64,000 nucleotides of DNA from Martinezella lusitana (GCF_016901135.1 NZ_JAFEVL010000048.1:248001-312000), one strand, 5' to 3'. Shown: positions 1-9,143, counted from the stretch's first letter. Made by a program: numbers and translations. Notes: generated by a model from the sequence alone, not told the origin.

Positions 1-223
1 GTGGGTATTGCGTTCATGGTATAAGAAGCCTGCTACTCATAAGCAACCTTATAATTACCGATACCTATAGTAAGCGTCCATGCGATACAAGAGGGAGAGC
101 GATCAAGAAATAGCGATGGTCGAAGATGTCGCAGGGGTGTCGCAAAGATGTCGCAGTCACTCCGCGAGCCCGGCAAGAGACGGTGAAAGTTGAGGTTCAC
201 ATGCCGATCGATGCCTGAAATTG
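1..223. other. Intergenic start of window, no gene seen
   Basis: No convincing reading frame or RNA gene was found. The only structure is a short run of three imperfect copies of tgtcgca at about 127-157. The stretch lies beyond the terminator of the leftward DUF883 gene. Confidence 0.4.
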
Positions 224-254
224 AAAAGGCGCGGACGAATCGTCCGCGCCTTTT
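224..254 (-). terminator. Bidirectional intrinsic terminator
   Basis: A near-perfect palindrome with 15-base arms (aaaaggcgcggacga and its complement) has an A-run on the left flank and a T-run on the right. It lies 65 bases past the stop of the leftward DUF883 gene and would end that transcript. The symmetry means it could also stop rightward transcription. Confidence 0.75.
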
Positions 255-318
255 CGACAGTTTCGCAAGCTGGATGGGCACGTGGGGCTCGTCCCACCCG
301 TCAAGGGTTCGGCATAAG

Positions 319-600
319 CTAGCGGCGACTGAGAAGACCGATGAGATAGCCGATGCCAGCTGCGGCAGCGACCATGAAAATCGGGTCCTCGCGAACTCTT
401 TCGCGCAACTGATCTGTGATCTCCTGGGCTTCCTCCGCGACGACAGACTTCGCTCCTTGCCCGACGGCAGCCAGGCTCTGCGACAGCCTCGATAAATCTT
501 CACGGAGAGCGGCGACTTGTGCCGCCAAATCTTCCACTGCCGTTTCAGTCTGCGCTCGTGCTGAAGAGGACTGGGCGGAAGCTGATTTGGTCTCTGCCAT
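319..600 (-). CDS. DUF883/ElaB-like membrane-anchored protein
   Basis: A 93-residue protein. The N-terminal two thirds is hydrophilic and helix-prone (Ala/Gln/Glu/Ser-rich, probable coiled coil around residues 18-65). A hydrophobic segment with a glycine zipper, IGYLIGLLSRR, ends the chain. This is the architecture of the DUF883 (ElaB/YqjD) family, stationary-phase inner-membrane proteins reported to associate with ribosomes in E. coli. The start at 600 was chosen because AAGGAG lies at the right distance upstream; an upstream in-frame Met has no such site. A GGAAC-N16-CGTT promoter lies just upstream, so expression as part of the general stress response is inferred. Confidence 0.8.
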   Translation of the reverse strand: MAETKSASAQSSSARAQTETAVEDLAAQVAALREDLSRLSQSLAAVGQGAKSVVAEEAQEITDQLRERVREDPIFMVAAAAGIGYLIGLLSRR

Positions 601-631
601 CGTGTGCTCCTTGTGTTTCCTTGTTGATTGA

Positions 632-656
632 AACGTCACGGCTCGTCAAAGGTTCC
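632..656 (-). promoter_or_regulatory. EcfG/RpoE2-type general stress promoter
   Basis: On the minus strand GGAAC is followed by exactly 16 bases and then CGTT. This matches the alphaproteobacterial EcfG (RpoE2) promoter consensus GGAAC-N16/17-CGTT. It lies about 30 bases upstream of the DUF883 start codon and points into that gene. Confidence 0.7.
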
Positions 657-781
657 GGCACCTTGGCGCCTCGTCCGGTGATTTCCCCTCTGGCTCTTCA
701 ATTCCGGTTCGGATTGTTCTAAGGAACTTCGATTGTTTCGCCTGCGGGCGAAGACGTATTGATGACGAGGTTTGCTTTCCA

Positions 782-2674
782 ATGTTCGACGTGCTGAGAA
801 AAATCGCCCAGACCTGGCTTGCCAAGGGTTTGTTGCTTCTTCTGGCGGCAGCCTTCGGTGTATGGGGCGTCGAACGTTCGCTCATCACCGGCGGCAACAG
901 TAATACCGTGGTGACCGTCGGCGACCAGCACATCGATACCAACGAATTCCGCCTCGCCTATCGTCGCCAGATTCAGGCCATCAGCCAGCAATTGCGCATG
1001 CAGATCACGCCGGAACAGGCGCGCGCCTTCGGTATCGGACAGCAAACCGTGGCACAGCTCGTTGCTGGCGCTTCGCTCGATCAGCTTGCCGCCGATATGA
1101 GCCTCGGCCTTTCCCAGGACAGGCTCGCGCAGCTGATCGGCGACGATCCGGCCTTCAAGGCGCCGAACGGCGCTTTCGACCGGCAGAAATTCGAGATGCT
1201 TCTGCGCAACAGCAACATCTCGCCCGATGACTACATCAAGGAGCGCAGCAAGGTTGCGGTCCGCGGCCAGATCGTCGAAGCGGTGTCGAACGGCTTTGTC
1301 GCCCCGAAGGCCCTGGTCGACGCCGTCAAGCAGTATCACGACGAGAACCGCAGCATCGACTACCTGCTGCTCACCAACGCCAACATCGACCCTGTCAAGG
1401 CACCGGCCGACGACGTGTTGTCCAAATGGTTTGAGGGTGTGAAGTCGAAGTACCGTGCTCCCGAATATCGGAAGTTCGCCTATGTGAAATTGCAGGCCGA
1501 GGATCTTGCCGATCCCGCAAGCGTGTCGGACGATGAGGTGCGCACCCAGTTCGACAAACGCAAGGACAGCTACACGACGCCGGCAACGCGCACGATCGAA
1601 CAGCTGACCTTCGCCAACAAGGATCTGGCCAATGCGGCCGCCGACGCGCTGAAGACCGGCACGACATTCGATCAGCTGGTTTCCGATCAGGGCAAGAAGC
1701 CTTCGGACGTGCTACTCGGTACGTTCACCAAGGATCAGGTTCCGGACAAGACGATTGCCGAAGCTGCCTTCGCCGTCGCCAAGGATGGCGGCACGACGCC
1801 CGTCGTCGACGGTTCGTTCGGCCCGGTCATCTTGCGTGTCACGAACGTGAAGGCCGAAACCGCGAAGAACTTCGACGATGTCAAGGAAGACATCCGCAAG
1901 CAGATCGCGCTCAGCAATGCCGCCAATGAAATCACCAGCGTCCATGACAAGTTCGAGGACCTGCGCGGATCCGGCATCTCGCTGCAGGAGGCTGCAACGC
2001 AGCTGAAGCTGAAGACGGTCACGATCGATTCGATCGACGCGACCGGCCTCGATCAGACCGGCAACGAGGTCAAGGATCTGCCCGCAAAGCAGCAACTGCT
2101 TTCGGAGGTCTTCAAGGCTGAACAGGGCGGCAATCCCGCGCCGTTGACGGTCGGCAACGATGGCTATGTCTGGTACGACATACTGGGCGTCACGCCCGAT
2201 CACGATCGTTCGCTTGCCGATGTTCGGGAGAAGGCCGTTGCCGACTGGACCGCAGCGCAGCAGAAGATTGCGCTTGCCGCCAAGGCCACCGAGCTGAAGC
2301 AGGAGGCGCAGAAGGGCAAGTCGCTTGCCGATATCGCCGCGCCGCTCGGGATCGCCGTCGAAAGCAAGGCCAACGTCATGCGCTCGACGGATGATCCGGT
2401 TCTCGGTCGTGGCGGCATCGCCGCCGCCTTCTCCGGCCCTGTCGATACGGCCGCCAGTGCCGTCGGCGCCGATGACACGACGCAGATCCTGCTCAAGGTC
2501 ACCGACGTCAACGACAACCCGACGACCGATGCCCTGAGCAATGACGATCAGCAGATCGCTCAGATCGCCAATGCCGCCGGCGACGACATCCTCGACCAGA
2601 TGGTCGGCCAGCTGCAGTCCAAATACGCCGTCACGGTCAATCAGAGCCTCGCCGAACAGGCGATGTCCCGCTAG
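782..2674 (+). CDS. ppiD: PpiD/SurA-type periplasmic peptidyl-prolyl isomerase
   Basis: A 630-residue protein with one N-terminal membrane anchor (about residues 13-33), a SurA-like chaperone segment (about 35-230), a degenerate parvulin-type PPIC region (about 265-380) and a C-terminal helical region. Length and layout fit PpiD, an inner-membrane-tethered periplasmic foldase assisting newly exported outer-membrane proteins. It heads an operon with trpD (25-base gap). The same neighbourhood is common in Rhizobiaceae, so the coupling to tryptophan genes is positional rather than functional. The parvulin domain is weakly conserved, so chaperone activity is more certain than isomerase activity. 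Confidence 0.88.
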   Translation: MFDVLRKIAQTWLAKGLLLLLAAAFGVWGVERSLITGGNSNTVVTVGDQHIDTNEFRLAYRRQIQAISQQLRMQITPEQARAFGIGQQTVAQLVAGASLDQLAADMSLGLSQDRLAQLIGDDPAFKAPNGAFDRQKFEMLLRNSNISPDDYIKERSKVAVRGQIVEAVSNGFVAPKALVDAVKQYHDENRSIDYLLLTNANIDPVKAPADDVLSKWFEGVKSKYRAPEYRKFAYVKLQAEDLADPASVSDDEVRTQFDKRKDSYTTPATRTIEQLTFANKDLANAAADALKTGTTFDQLVSDQGKKPSDVLLGTFTKDQVPDKTIAEAAFAVAKDGGTTPVVDGSFGPVILRVTNVKAETAKNFDDVKEDIRKQIALSNAANEITSVHDKFEDLRGSGISLQEAATQLKLKTVTIDSIDATGLDQTGNEVKDLPAKQQLLSEVFKAEQGGNPAPLTVGNDGYVWYDILGVTPDHDRSLADVREKAVADWTAAQQKIALAAKATELKQEAQKGKSLADIAAPLGIAVESKANVMRSTDDPVLGRGGIAAAFSGPVDTAASAVGADDTTQILLKVTDVNDNPTTDALSNDDQQIAQIANAAGDDILDQMVGQLQSKYAVTVNQSLAEQAMSR

Positions 2675-2699
2675 GCCCGGTCGGGAGGATGGATAACCA

Positions 2700-3716
2700 A
2701 TGGCCGAACTGAAACCTTTCCTCGCCAAGGTCGCCAATCGCGAGGCGCTGACGCGGGACGAAGCCCGGCAGGCATTCGAGATCCTGATGTCGGGCGAAGC
2801 GACACCGTCGCAGATCGGCGCTTTCCTGATGGCGCTGCGCGTGCGCGGCGAAACGGTCGACGAAATCGTCGGCGCCGTCACCACGATGCGCGCCAAGATG
2901 CTGTCGGTGGAAGCGCCAGCTGACGCCATCGATATCGTCGGCACGGGCGGCGACGGCGTCGGCACCTACAACATCTCGACGCTGGCGGCATTCATCGTTG
3001 CCGGCGCAGGCGTGCCGGTAGCAAAGCACGGCAACCGTGCCCAGAGCTCCAAGGCCGGCACAGCCGACACGCAGTCCGTGCTCGGCATTAAGCTCGATAT
3101 CGGTCCCGAGGTGATTGCCCGCTGCATTCGCGAAGCCGGCATAGGCTTCATGTTCGCGCAATTACATCATTCGTCGATGCGCCATGTCGGCCCTTCCCGG
3201 GTCGAGCTGGGCACGCGCACGATCTTCAATCTGTTGGGGCCGTTGTCGAACCCGGCCGGTGCGCGCCGTCAGCTGCTCGGCGTCTTCGCGCCGCAATGGG
3301 TCGTACCGCTTGCCGAAGTGCTGAAGGACCTGAATGCCGAAAGCGTTTGGGTCGTGCACGGCAATGGCTTGGACGAGATCACCACGACCGGCACGACCTC
3401 GGTCGCTGCACTTGAAGACGGCAAGATCCGTACCTTCGAACTGACGCCTGGTGACTTTGGCCTGCAGCATGCCGATCTTGCCGACCTCAAGGGCGGCGAT
3501 GGCATCGCCAACGCCGCAGCGCTCCGAGATGTGCTCAGTGGTGCGAAGAACGCCTATCGCGACATTGCTCTTGCCAATGCAGCCGCATCGCTTGTCATTG
3601 CCGGCAAGGCGGAAACGCTTCATGATGGCATGAAGCTCGCGGCCCAGTCGCTCGACAGCGGCGCGACCGCCGTTGCACTGGAAAAGCTGATCGCCGTCTC
3701 CAACGAGGAAGAATAG
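2700..3716 (+). CDS. trpD: Anthranilate phosphoribosyltransferase
   Basis: A 338-residue enzyme of the usual TrpD length. It joins anthranilate to phosphoribosyl pyrophosphate in the second committed step of tryptophan synthesis. The PRPP-binding signature GTGGDGVGTYNIST is at about residues 81-94, followed by KHGNRAQSSKAGTAD (about 106-120), both hallmark TrpD motifs. A purine-rich GGGAGGATGG precedes the ATG. It lies 25 bases after ppiD and 12 bases before trpC, inside one operon. trpE and trpG are not in this window, as is usual in rhizobia where trp genes are split. Confidence 0.97.
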   Translation: MAELKPFLAKVANREALTRDEARQAFEILMSGEATPSQIGAFLMALRVRGETVDEIVGAVTTMRAKMLSVEAPADAIDIVGTGGDGVGTYNISTLAAFIVAGAGVPVAKHGNRAQSSKAGTADTQSVLGIKLDIGPEVIARCIREAGIGFMFAQLHHSSMRHVGPSRVELGTRTIFNLLGPLSNPAGARRQLLGVFAPQWVVPLAEVLKDLNAESVWVVHGNGLDEITTTGTTSVAALEDGKIRTFELTPGDFGLQHADLADLKGGDGIANAAALRDVLSGAKNAYRDIALANAAASLVIAGKAETLHDGMKLAAQSLDSGATAVALEKLIAVSNEEE

Positions 3717-3728
3717 GTTCAGGACATC

Positions 3729-4544
3729 ATGACCGATATCCTTCAGAAGATCGAAGCCTACAAGCGCGAGGAAATCGCAGCGGCCAAGGCCAAGGTTCCC
3801 CTTGCCGATCTCAAGGCTATGCAGGCAGGTCAGTCCGCGCCGCGTGGCTTCCACAAGGCACTTCTCGCCAAGCAGAGCGCAGGCGTTTTCGGTCTGATTG
3901 CCGAAATCAAGAAGGCAAGTCCGTCGAAGGGACTGATCCGCCCAGACTTCGACCCGCCTGCCCTCGCCAAAGCCTATGAGGCCGGTGGTGCAGCCTGCCT
4001 TTCGGTACTGACGGATACCCCAAGCTTCCAGGGCGCTCCCGAATTCCTGACGGCAGCGCGCGCCGCCTGCTCCTTGCCGGCACTGCGCAAGGATTTCATG
4101 TTCGACACCTACCAGGTGCAGGAAGCCCGCGCCTGGGGCGCCGACTGCATCCTGCTGATCATGGCCTCGCTCTCGGATGACGACGCGCAGCGACTGCAGG
4201 ACGAAGCCTTCGGCCTCGGCATGGACGTGCTGGTCGAGGTTCATGATCCCGAGGAGATGGAACGGGCGCTGAAACTGTCCTCGCCGCTGATCGGCATCAA
4301 CAACCGCAATCTGCGTACCTTCGAGGTCAGCCTCACGGTCAGCGAAACCTTGGCGACCATGGTGCCTGAGGGCCGATTGATGGTCGGCGAGAGCGGTGTC
4401 TTCACCCATGCCGATTGCAAGCGCCTTGAAGCCGTCGGTATCACCACCTTCCTCGTCGGCGAAAGCCTGATGCGCAAGGATGATGTGACGGCGGCGACGC
4501 GACTGTTGCTGAACGGTGAAACCGGCGTTCTGGCGGCCGAGTGA
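3729..4544 (+). CDS. trpC: Indole-3-glycerol phosphate synthase
   Basis: A 271-residue monofunctional TrpC, the TIM-barrel enzyme converting carboxyphenylamino-deoxyribulose phosphate to indole-3-glycerol phosphate. Typical motifs are present: EIKKASPSKG (about residues 59-68), the LRKDFM strand, GINNRNL near residue 198 and GESG near 224. It is not fused to TrpF, as is normal for alphaproteobacteria. It follows trpD by 12 bases, and its stop codon lies one base before the moaC start, so translational coupling is likely. Confidence 0.97.
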   Translation: MTDILQKIEAYKREEIAAAKAKVPLADLKAMQAGQSAPRGFHKALLAKQSAGVFGLIAEIKKASPSKGLIRPDFDPPALAKAYEAGGAACLSVLTDTPSFQGAPEFLTAARAACSLPALRKDFMFDTYQVQEARAWGADCILLIMASLSDDDAQRLQDEAFGLGMDVLVEVHDPEEMERALKLSSPLIGINNRNLRTFEVSLTVSETLATMVPEGRLMVGESGVFTHADCKRLEAVGITTFLVGESLMRKDDVTAATRLLLNGETGVLAAE

Positions 4545-4545
4545 G

Positions 4546-5040
4546 ATGAGCACCGAGAAGTCCGGCCTCACCCATATCGACGCCTCAGGCGAAGCGCATA
4601 TGGTCGATGTCGGCGACAAGGCCGAAACGGCGCGCAGCGCCACCGCCACAGGCTACGTCCGGATGAAGACGGAAACGCTGGCGCTGATCCGCGATGGCAA
4701 TGCCAAGAAGGGCGATGTCATCGGCACGGCGCGGCTCGCTGGCATCATGGCAGCCAAACAGACATCCAATCTCATTCCCCTATGCCATCCGCTGATGCTG
4801 ACCAAGGTCGCGGTCGATATCGTCGAAGATGCCGCCCTGCCCGGCCTGCGCGTGACCGCGACGGCAAAGCTCACCGGCCGCACCGGCGTCGAGATGGAGG
4901 CGCTGACGGCGGTCTCCGTCGCTTGCTTGACGATCTATGATATGGCCAAGGCCGCTGACCGAATGATGGAAATCGGCGGCATAATGCTATTGGAGAAATC
5001 CGGCGGCAAATCCGGGGATTTCCGCCATCCGGGGGCCTGA
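4546..5040 (+). CDS. moaC: Cyclic pyranopterin monophosphate synthase
   Basis: A 164-residue MoaC, which acts with MoaA to turn GTP into cyclic pyranopterin monophosphate in molybdenum cofactor synthesis. Visible signatures are THIDASGEAHMVDVGDK at the N terminus, LIPLCHPL around residue 75 and the C-terminal stretch TGVEMEALTAVSVACLTIYD split around residues 109-128. An upstream in-frame start lies inside trpC; ATG 4546 sits one base after the trpC stop and gives the normal MoaC N terminus. It is followed by moeA after three bases. Confidence 0.96.
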   Translation: MSTEKSGLTHIDASGEAHMVDVGDKAETARSATATGYVRMKTETLALIRDGNAKKGDVIGTARLAGIMAAKQTSNLIPLCHPLMLTKVAVDIVEDAALPGLRVTATAKLTGRTGVEMEALTAVSVACLTIYDMAKAADRMMEIGGIMLLEKSGGKSGDFRHPGA

Positions 5041-5043
5041 CGC

Positions 5044-6270
5044 ATGAGCCTGTTACCCGTTGCCGAAGCACAAGCGCGCCTGCTGAACAGTGCGACGCCG
5101 CTTCATCGTTTCGAAAGCGTTCCGCTCGATATGGCTGAAGGTAGGGTGTTGGCCAGGGATCTGGCAGCGCGCCTGACGCAGCCGCCCTTCGATGCCTCTG
5201 CTATGGATGGCTATGCCCTGCGTTTCGAGGATGCGGCAACGCCCGGCTCGGAACTGCAGGTTATCGGTGTGTCCGCCGCAGGCCGCGCCTTCGAAGGAAC
5301 CGTCGGCAAGGGCGAGGCTGTGCGCATCTTCACCGGTGCACCGGTTCCGGCGGGTGCCGATTCGGTGCTCCTGCAGGAGGATGCGGGGCGGCTGGAAGGC
5401 GATCGCATTCGCACCACCTACCCCATCCGCCAGGGACAACATATACGCCCACGTGGCCAGGATTTCCTCGAGGATGAAGTCGTGCTGCAGGCCGGCACGG
5501 TGATGGATTTCTCCCGGCTCACCGTTGCCGCCGCCATGAATCATCCGGCGCTGGATGTCTATCGCCGACCTCTGGTTGCTATCCTTGCGACTGGCGATGA
5601 GCTGGTGGTGCCGGGCAGCGAGCCGGGTCCTTCGCAGATCGTTGCATCGAATACGTTCGGCATTGCCGCGCTGGCGCGCAATGCAGGAGCCCATGTGCTG
5701 GATCTTGGCATTGTCCCTGACAATAGCGATGAAATCACCGCCGCGATCGGCCGCGCACGGGTGGCAAAGGCCGATATCATCGTCACGCTTGGCGGCGCCT
5801 CCGTCGGCGATCACGATCTGGTGCAGGCAACCATGATTGCCGCCGGCATGCAGCTCGATTTCTGGCGCATCGCCATGCGCCCCGGCAAGCCGCTGATGGT
5901 CGGCAGTCTTGGCGAAGTTCATGTCCTGGGCCTGCCCGGCAATCCCGTCTCCAGCCTCGTTTGCGGGCTGCTGTTTCTCGAACCCTTGATCCGCAAGCTC
6001 GCATCCCTGCCGCCGGTAAAGCGCGACGGCGTCGCGAAGGCGGCCGCTCTTTTTGCGGCGAACGATCAGCGCCAGGATTATATGCGCGCCACCCTGACGA
6101 AGGCTACCGAGGGCGGCTGGCTCGTCGAGCCTTTCTCCAAGCAGGATTCTTCGATGATGAAGGTCTTTTCGCGCGCCGATTGCCTTGTCGTGCGGCCGCC
6201 GCACGCGCCGGAACTTGCCGTTGGCTCTCCCTGCCCGGTCATAGTCTTGCGGCCGGACCTACTGGGTTAA
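5044..6270 (+). CDS. moeA: Molybdopterin molybdotransferase
   Basis: A 408-residue MoeA/Glp protein that inserts molybdate into adenylylated molybdopterin in the last step of molybdenum cofactor synthesis. Family marks include PPFDASAMDGYA (about residues 40-51), a TGDE motif near 180, GGASVGDHD near 250 and MRPGKPL with GLPGNPVSS near 280-305. It is the last gene of the ppiD-trpD-trpC-moaC-moeA operon, with a hairpin just after its stop. In relatives I remember lexA as the next gene; here it is absent and a convergent gnd follows. Confidence 0.95.
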   Translation: MSLLPVAEAQARLLNSATPLHRFESVPLDMAEGRVLARDLAARLTQPPFDASAMDGYALRFEDAATPGSELQVIGVSAAGRAFEGTVGKGEAVRIFTGAPVPAGADSVLLQEDAGRLEGDRIRTTYPIRQGQHIRPRGQDFLEDEVVLQAGTVMDFSRLTVAAAMNHPALDVYRRPLVAILATGDELVVPGSEPGPSQIVASNTFGIAALARNAGAHVLDLGIVPDNSDEITAAIGRARVAKADIIVTLGGASVGDHDLVQATMIAAGMQLDFWRIAMRPGKPLMVGSLGEVHVLGLPGNPVSSLVCGLLFLEPLIRKLASLPPVKRDGVAKAAALFAANDQRQDYMRATLTKATEGGWLVEPFSKQDSSMMKVFSRADCLVVRPPHAPELAVGSPCPVIVLRPDLLG

Positions 6271-6284
6271 GCCGGACAAGGAAA

Positions 6285-6310
6285 AGCCGGGAGGTTTGAC
6301 CCACCCGGCT
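6285..6310. terminator. Terminator-like hairpin between moeA and gnd
   Basis: AGCCGGG and CCCGGCT form a 7-base stem in the 66-base gap between the convergent moeA and gnd genes. An A-run lies on the left and a T-containing stretch (catatttcatt) on the right, so it could serve both genes. Confidence 0.5.
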
Positions 6311-6336
6311 CATATTTCATTAAATCCCAGAAAGGA

Positions 6337-7362
6337 TTACTTGACGGGCTTCTCGTGATGGCCGCCGAAGCCGGCGCGCATCGCGGAGAGAACCTTGTTG
6401 GCGTAATCGTCGTTGCCGCGCGACGCGAAGCGGCCATAGAGCGCGGCACTGAGCACCGGCGTCGGCACGCCTTCGTCGATCGCGGCGGAGATCGTCCAGC
6501 GACCTTCGCCGGAGTCCGAAACGCGGCCGGCATATTGCGACAGGGCAGCATCGCCATGCAGCGCATCGGCAGTGAGGTCGAGCAGCCAGGAGGTGATCAC
6601 GCTGCCACGGCGCCAGACTTCGCTGATTTCGGCGATGTCAAGATCGTACTGATAATATTGCGGATGGGCGATCGGCGCCGTTTCGGCATCTTTCTCGGCG
6701 TCCAACTTGCCGACATTGGCGTGGCGCAATACGTTCAGGCCTTCGGCATAGGCAGCCATCAGGCCGTATTCGATGCCGTTGTGGACCATCTTGACGAAGT
6801 GGCCGGCGCCGGACGGGCCGCAATGCAGATAGCCCTGCTCCGCAGTACTGTTCCTGGAGGCTTCCTCGGAGCGTTGCTTCGAGGGAAGTACGTCGCCGAC
6901 ACCAGGCGCAAGCGTCGCGAAGATCGGCGAGAGATGTTCGATCGTTTCCTTCTCGCCGCCGATCATCAGGCAATAGCCGCGCTGCAGGCCGAAAACGCCG
7001 CCGCTCGTGCCAACGTCGGCATAATGAATGCCCTTGGACTTCAGCTCTTCGGCGCGGCGAATGTCGTCATGATAGTAGGAATTGCCGCCGTCAATGACGA
7101 TGTCGCCTTCTTCCAGCAACGGAACGATCGACGCCAGTTCCTGATCGACGATCGCGGCCGGCAGCATCAGCCAGACGACGCGCGGTTTCGCGAGCTTCGA
7201 TACGAAATCTTCGAGCGACTTGCTGCCGGTGGCGCCGAGCTGCTCGAGCGCCGCGATGCTTTCCGCACGCGCATCGAAAACAACCGCGCTGTGGCCGCCC
7301 TTCATCAGGCGCTGCACCATGTTGTTGCCCATGCGGCCAAGGCCAATCATTCCGATTTGCAT
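6337..7362 (-). CDS. gnd: 6-phosphogluconate dehydrogenase, decarboxylating, short form
   Basis: A 341-residue protein, matching the short (about 300-340 residue) class of 6-phosphogluconate dehydrogenases rather than the 470-residue E. coli type. It has an N-terminal Rossmann GLGRMGNNM (residues 7-15), DGGNSYYHDD (about 91-100), GTSGGVFGLQRGYC (about 119-132) and the catalytic GAGHFVKMVHNGIEYG. It oxidatively decarboxylates 6-phosphogluconate to ribulose 5-phosphate. Short-form enzymes often prefer NAD, but the cofactor cannot be read safely here. A TAGGAG ribosome site precedes the ATG. It is transcribed alone, convergent with moeA. Confidence 0.93.
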   Translation of the reverse strand: MQIGMIGLGRMGNNMVQRLMKGGHSAVVFDARAESIAALEQLGATGSKSLEDFVSKLAKPRVVWLMLPAAIVDQELASIVPLLEEGDIVIDGGNSYYHDDIRRAEELKSKGIHYADVGTSGGVFGLQRGYCLMIGGEKETIEHLSPIFATLAPGVGDVLPSKQRSEEASRNSTAEQGYLHCGPSGAGHFVKMVHNGIEYGLMAAYAEGLNVLRHANVGKLDAEKDAETAPIAHPQYYQYDLDIAEISEVWRRGSVITSWLLDLTADALHGDAALSQYAGRVSDSGEGRWTISAAIDEGVPTPVLSAALYGRFASRGNDDYANKVLSAMRAGFGGHHEKPVK

Positions 7363-7738
7363 ATGTCAGTCTCCTAGGACGGTTTTAATCGTTTTGAATA
7401 CTCAATAGAGACATTTCGCAGGATTTTCCAATGAACAAATGACGGGCGAGCTATGCGTGGGCCAGACAGCGGAGAAAATTTACTGTCCTCACGCATCTGT
7501 GATATCGCACATTGAAACCTCCCACCTTTTGGCATGATCGCGCTTTGCCGTCTCCAATGGAAGCTGTATTTTACGCTCCGCCCACGTTGATGAATCAAGG
7601 GATTCTGCCTGCCCAAATTGCTCTCATACAGCGCCGGAATTTGATGTAGGATTGCCGTAACCGATAATCGTTCCCGGGTTCTGTGTTGCGTAATTCCCTG
7701 TAGCCGGCGCTCAACGTAAAGCGCCAAAGGAGAGGCAT
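7363..7738. other. Divergent gnd/TehA-like intergenic region
   Basis: This 376-base gap separates two divergent genes. It holds a promoter candidate for the rightward gene and, at 7706-7725, a small hairpin (ggcgct/agcgcc) immediately upstream of that gene's ribosome site. No coding frame here has a ribosome site or a recognisable product. Confidence 0.5.
7641..7668 (+). promoter_or_regulatory. Sigma-70-type promoter candidate for TehA-like gene
   Basis: TTGATG, a 16-base spacer and GATAAT (five of six matches to TATAAT) lie about 70 bases upstream of the start codon at 7739. Confidence 0.45.
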
Positions 7739-8740
7739 ATGGCTGCGTCGCTGAAACTGCCGCTCGTTCCCGCCTCGTTCTTTAGTATTGTTTTGGGGCT
7801 TTCCGGGCTTGCCAATGCCTGGCGCGTTGGTGCGCGCATCTGGCAACTGCCGGTGGTGGTCGGCGAGGTGCTGACCTTTGTCAGTTTCGCCGTGTGGCTG
7901 CTGCTTATCGTGCTTTTTCTGTTGAAATGGATGATGGCTCGTGAGGAAGCCTTCAAGGAGGTGGCACATCCTGTCCAGTGCTGCTTTATCGGTCTCGTCG
8001 GGGTGACCACCATGCTCGTGGCCGGCGGGCTGTTGCCTTATTCCCGCATCGGCGCGGAAACCATATTTCTTGTCGGTGCCGCCTACACGCTTGCCTTCTC
8101 GTTTTGGCGTACCGGCGGCCTGTGGCATGGCGAGCGCGATATTGCTGCAACAACCGCCGTGCTTTATCTGCCGAGTGGTGCGGGATGTTTCGTTACCGCC
8201 ATCGTCGGCGCGGCTCTCGGATTTCCTGGATGGGCGCAGCTTTTCTTCGGCGCCGGATTCTTCAGCTGGCTCGCGATCGAATCCGCTTTGTTGCATCGTC
8301 TGTTGACGGGACCGGCACTGTCCCCGCCGCTGCGGCCGACACTCGGCATCCAGCTGGCGCCGCCCACCGTCGGTGCCCTTGCTTATATCAGCGTGACGCA
8401 GGGACCGGCCGACACTCTCGTGCATGCTATGATTGGCTATGGCCTGCTGCAGGCTCTGATCCTGCTTCGCCTCCTGCCCTGGATCACGAAGGAACCCTTC
8501 AGCCTGGCCTATTGGGCCTTCACCTTCGGTGCAACGGCGCTGGCGACGGCTCCGATGCGGTTGATCGAGCGCGGAGATACCGGTCCCGTTGTGCAACTTG
8601 CTCCCATCCTCTTCATCGCAGCCAACATCGTCGTCGTTTTGGTCGCCGCAGCAACGATCTGGCTGATTGTCAGCCGCAAGCTGGTTATCGGTTGGATGGA
8701 TCTCCCGCATCGCGATGCCGGCGCCGTCGGCCAGGGTTGA
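7739..8740 (+). CDS. TehA/SLAC1-family anion channel or transporter
   Basis: A 333-residue, very hydrophobic protein with about ten predicted membrane helices, matching the length and topology of the TehA/SLAC1 (C4-dicarboxylate/tellurite) family. The amphipathic FSLAYWAFTFG segment near residue 260 is typical of the family's later helices. Members form trimeric anion channels or efflux systems; tellurite resistance is a side phenotype for some, so the substrate is unknown. AAAGGAG lies seven bases before the ATG. It is followed by a VOC gene after 31 bases. Confidence 0.82.
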   Translation: MAASLKLPLVPASFFSIVLGLSGLANAWRVGARIWQLPVVVGEVLTFVSFAVWLLLIVLFLLKWMMAREEAFKEVAHPVQCCFIGLVGVTTMLVAGGLLPYSRIGAETIFLVGAAYTLAFSFWRTGGLWHGERDIAATTAVLYLPSGAGCFVTAIVGAALGFPGWAQLFFGAGFFSWLAIESALLHRLLTGPALSPPLRPTLGIQLAPPTVGALAYISVTQGPADTLVHAMIGYGLLQALILLRLLPWITKEPFSLAYWAFTFGATALATAPMRLIERGDTGPVVQLAPILFIAANIVVVLVAAATIWLIVSRKLVIGWMDLPHRDAGAVGQG

Positions 8741-8771
8741 TAGTGTCTGTGTCTACCAGTCAGGAGCTAAT

Positions 8772-9143
8772 ATGCTGGATCATGTGACGATCGGTGTACG
8801 GGATTTGGAAAGATCGAGGATCTTCTATGATGCCATCCTACACCCTCTCGGCATCGAACGTCTTTATGCCGAAGGCGAGACCTTTGCGGGCTACGGGATC
8901 AGACCGAAGGCATTCTTCTGGATCGGCCAGCGTGCAGTGCTTCAATCCGGCGCACACGTCGCCTTTACTGCCGAAAACAGGGAGATCGTCGATCGATTTC
9001 ACCAAGCCGCGCTTGCAGCCGGCGGCGTGGATAACGGCGCGCCGGGTGTCCGCGCTCACTATCATCCCAATTACTATGGCGCTTTCATCCTCGATCCGGA
9101 CGGCCACAATATCGAAGCGGTTTGTCACCTGGCGGTGAGTTAA
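8772..9143 (+). CDS. VOC-superfamily (glyoxalase-like) protein
   Basis: A 123-residue protein beginning MLDHVTIGVRDLERSR and ending with ILDPDGHNIEAVCH, the two ends of a single vicinal-oxygen-chelate fold. The His near the N terminus and the Glu in NIEAV occupy the usual metal-ligand positions. Members include glyoxalases, dioxygenases and resistance proteins; substrate is not predictable. ATG 8772 was chosen over upstream starts because of the AGGAG just ahead and the canonical VOC beginning. It is 31 bases after the TehA-like gene and convergent with the next gene. Confidence 0.85.
   Translation: MLDHVTIGVRDLERSRIFYDAILHPLGIERLYAEGETFAGYGIRPKAFFWIGQRAVLQSGAHVAFTAENREIVDRFHQAALAAGGVDNGAPGVRAHYHPNYYGAFILDPDGHNIEAVCHLAVS

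Noticed and set aside
126..157. Three short tgtcgca repeats, considered as a CRISPR-like or iteron array
   Set aside because: Units are only 7 bases, irregularly spaced, and too few.
7374..7727. A 117-codon minus-strand frame in the gnd/TehA gap
   Set aside because: No ribosome site, composition unlike a protein, and it overlaps the promoter region of the divergent gene.
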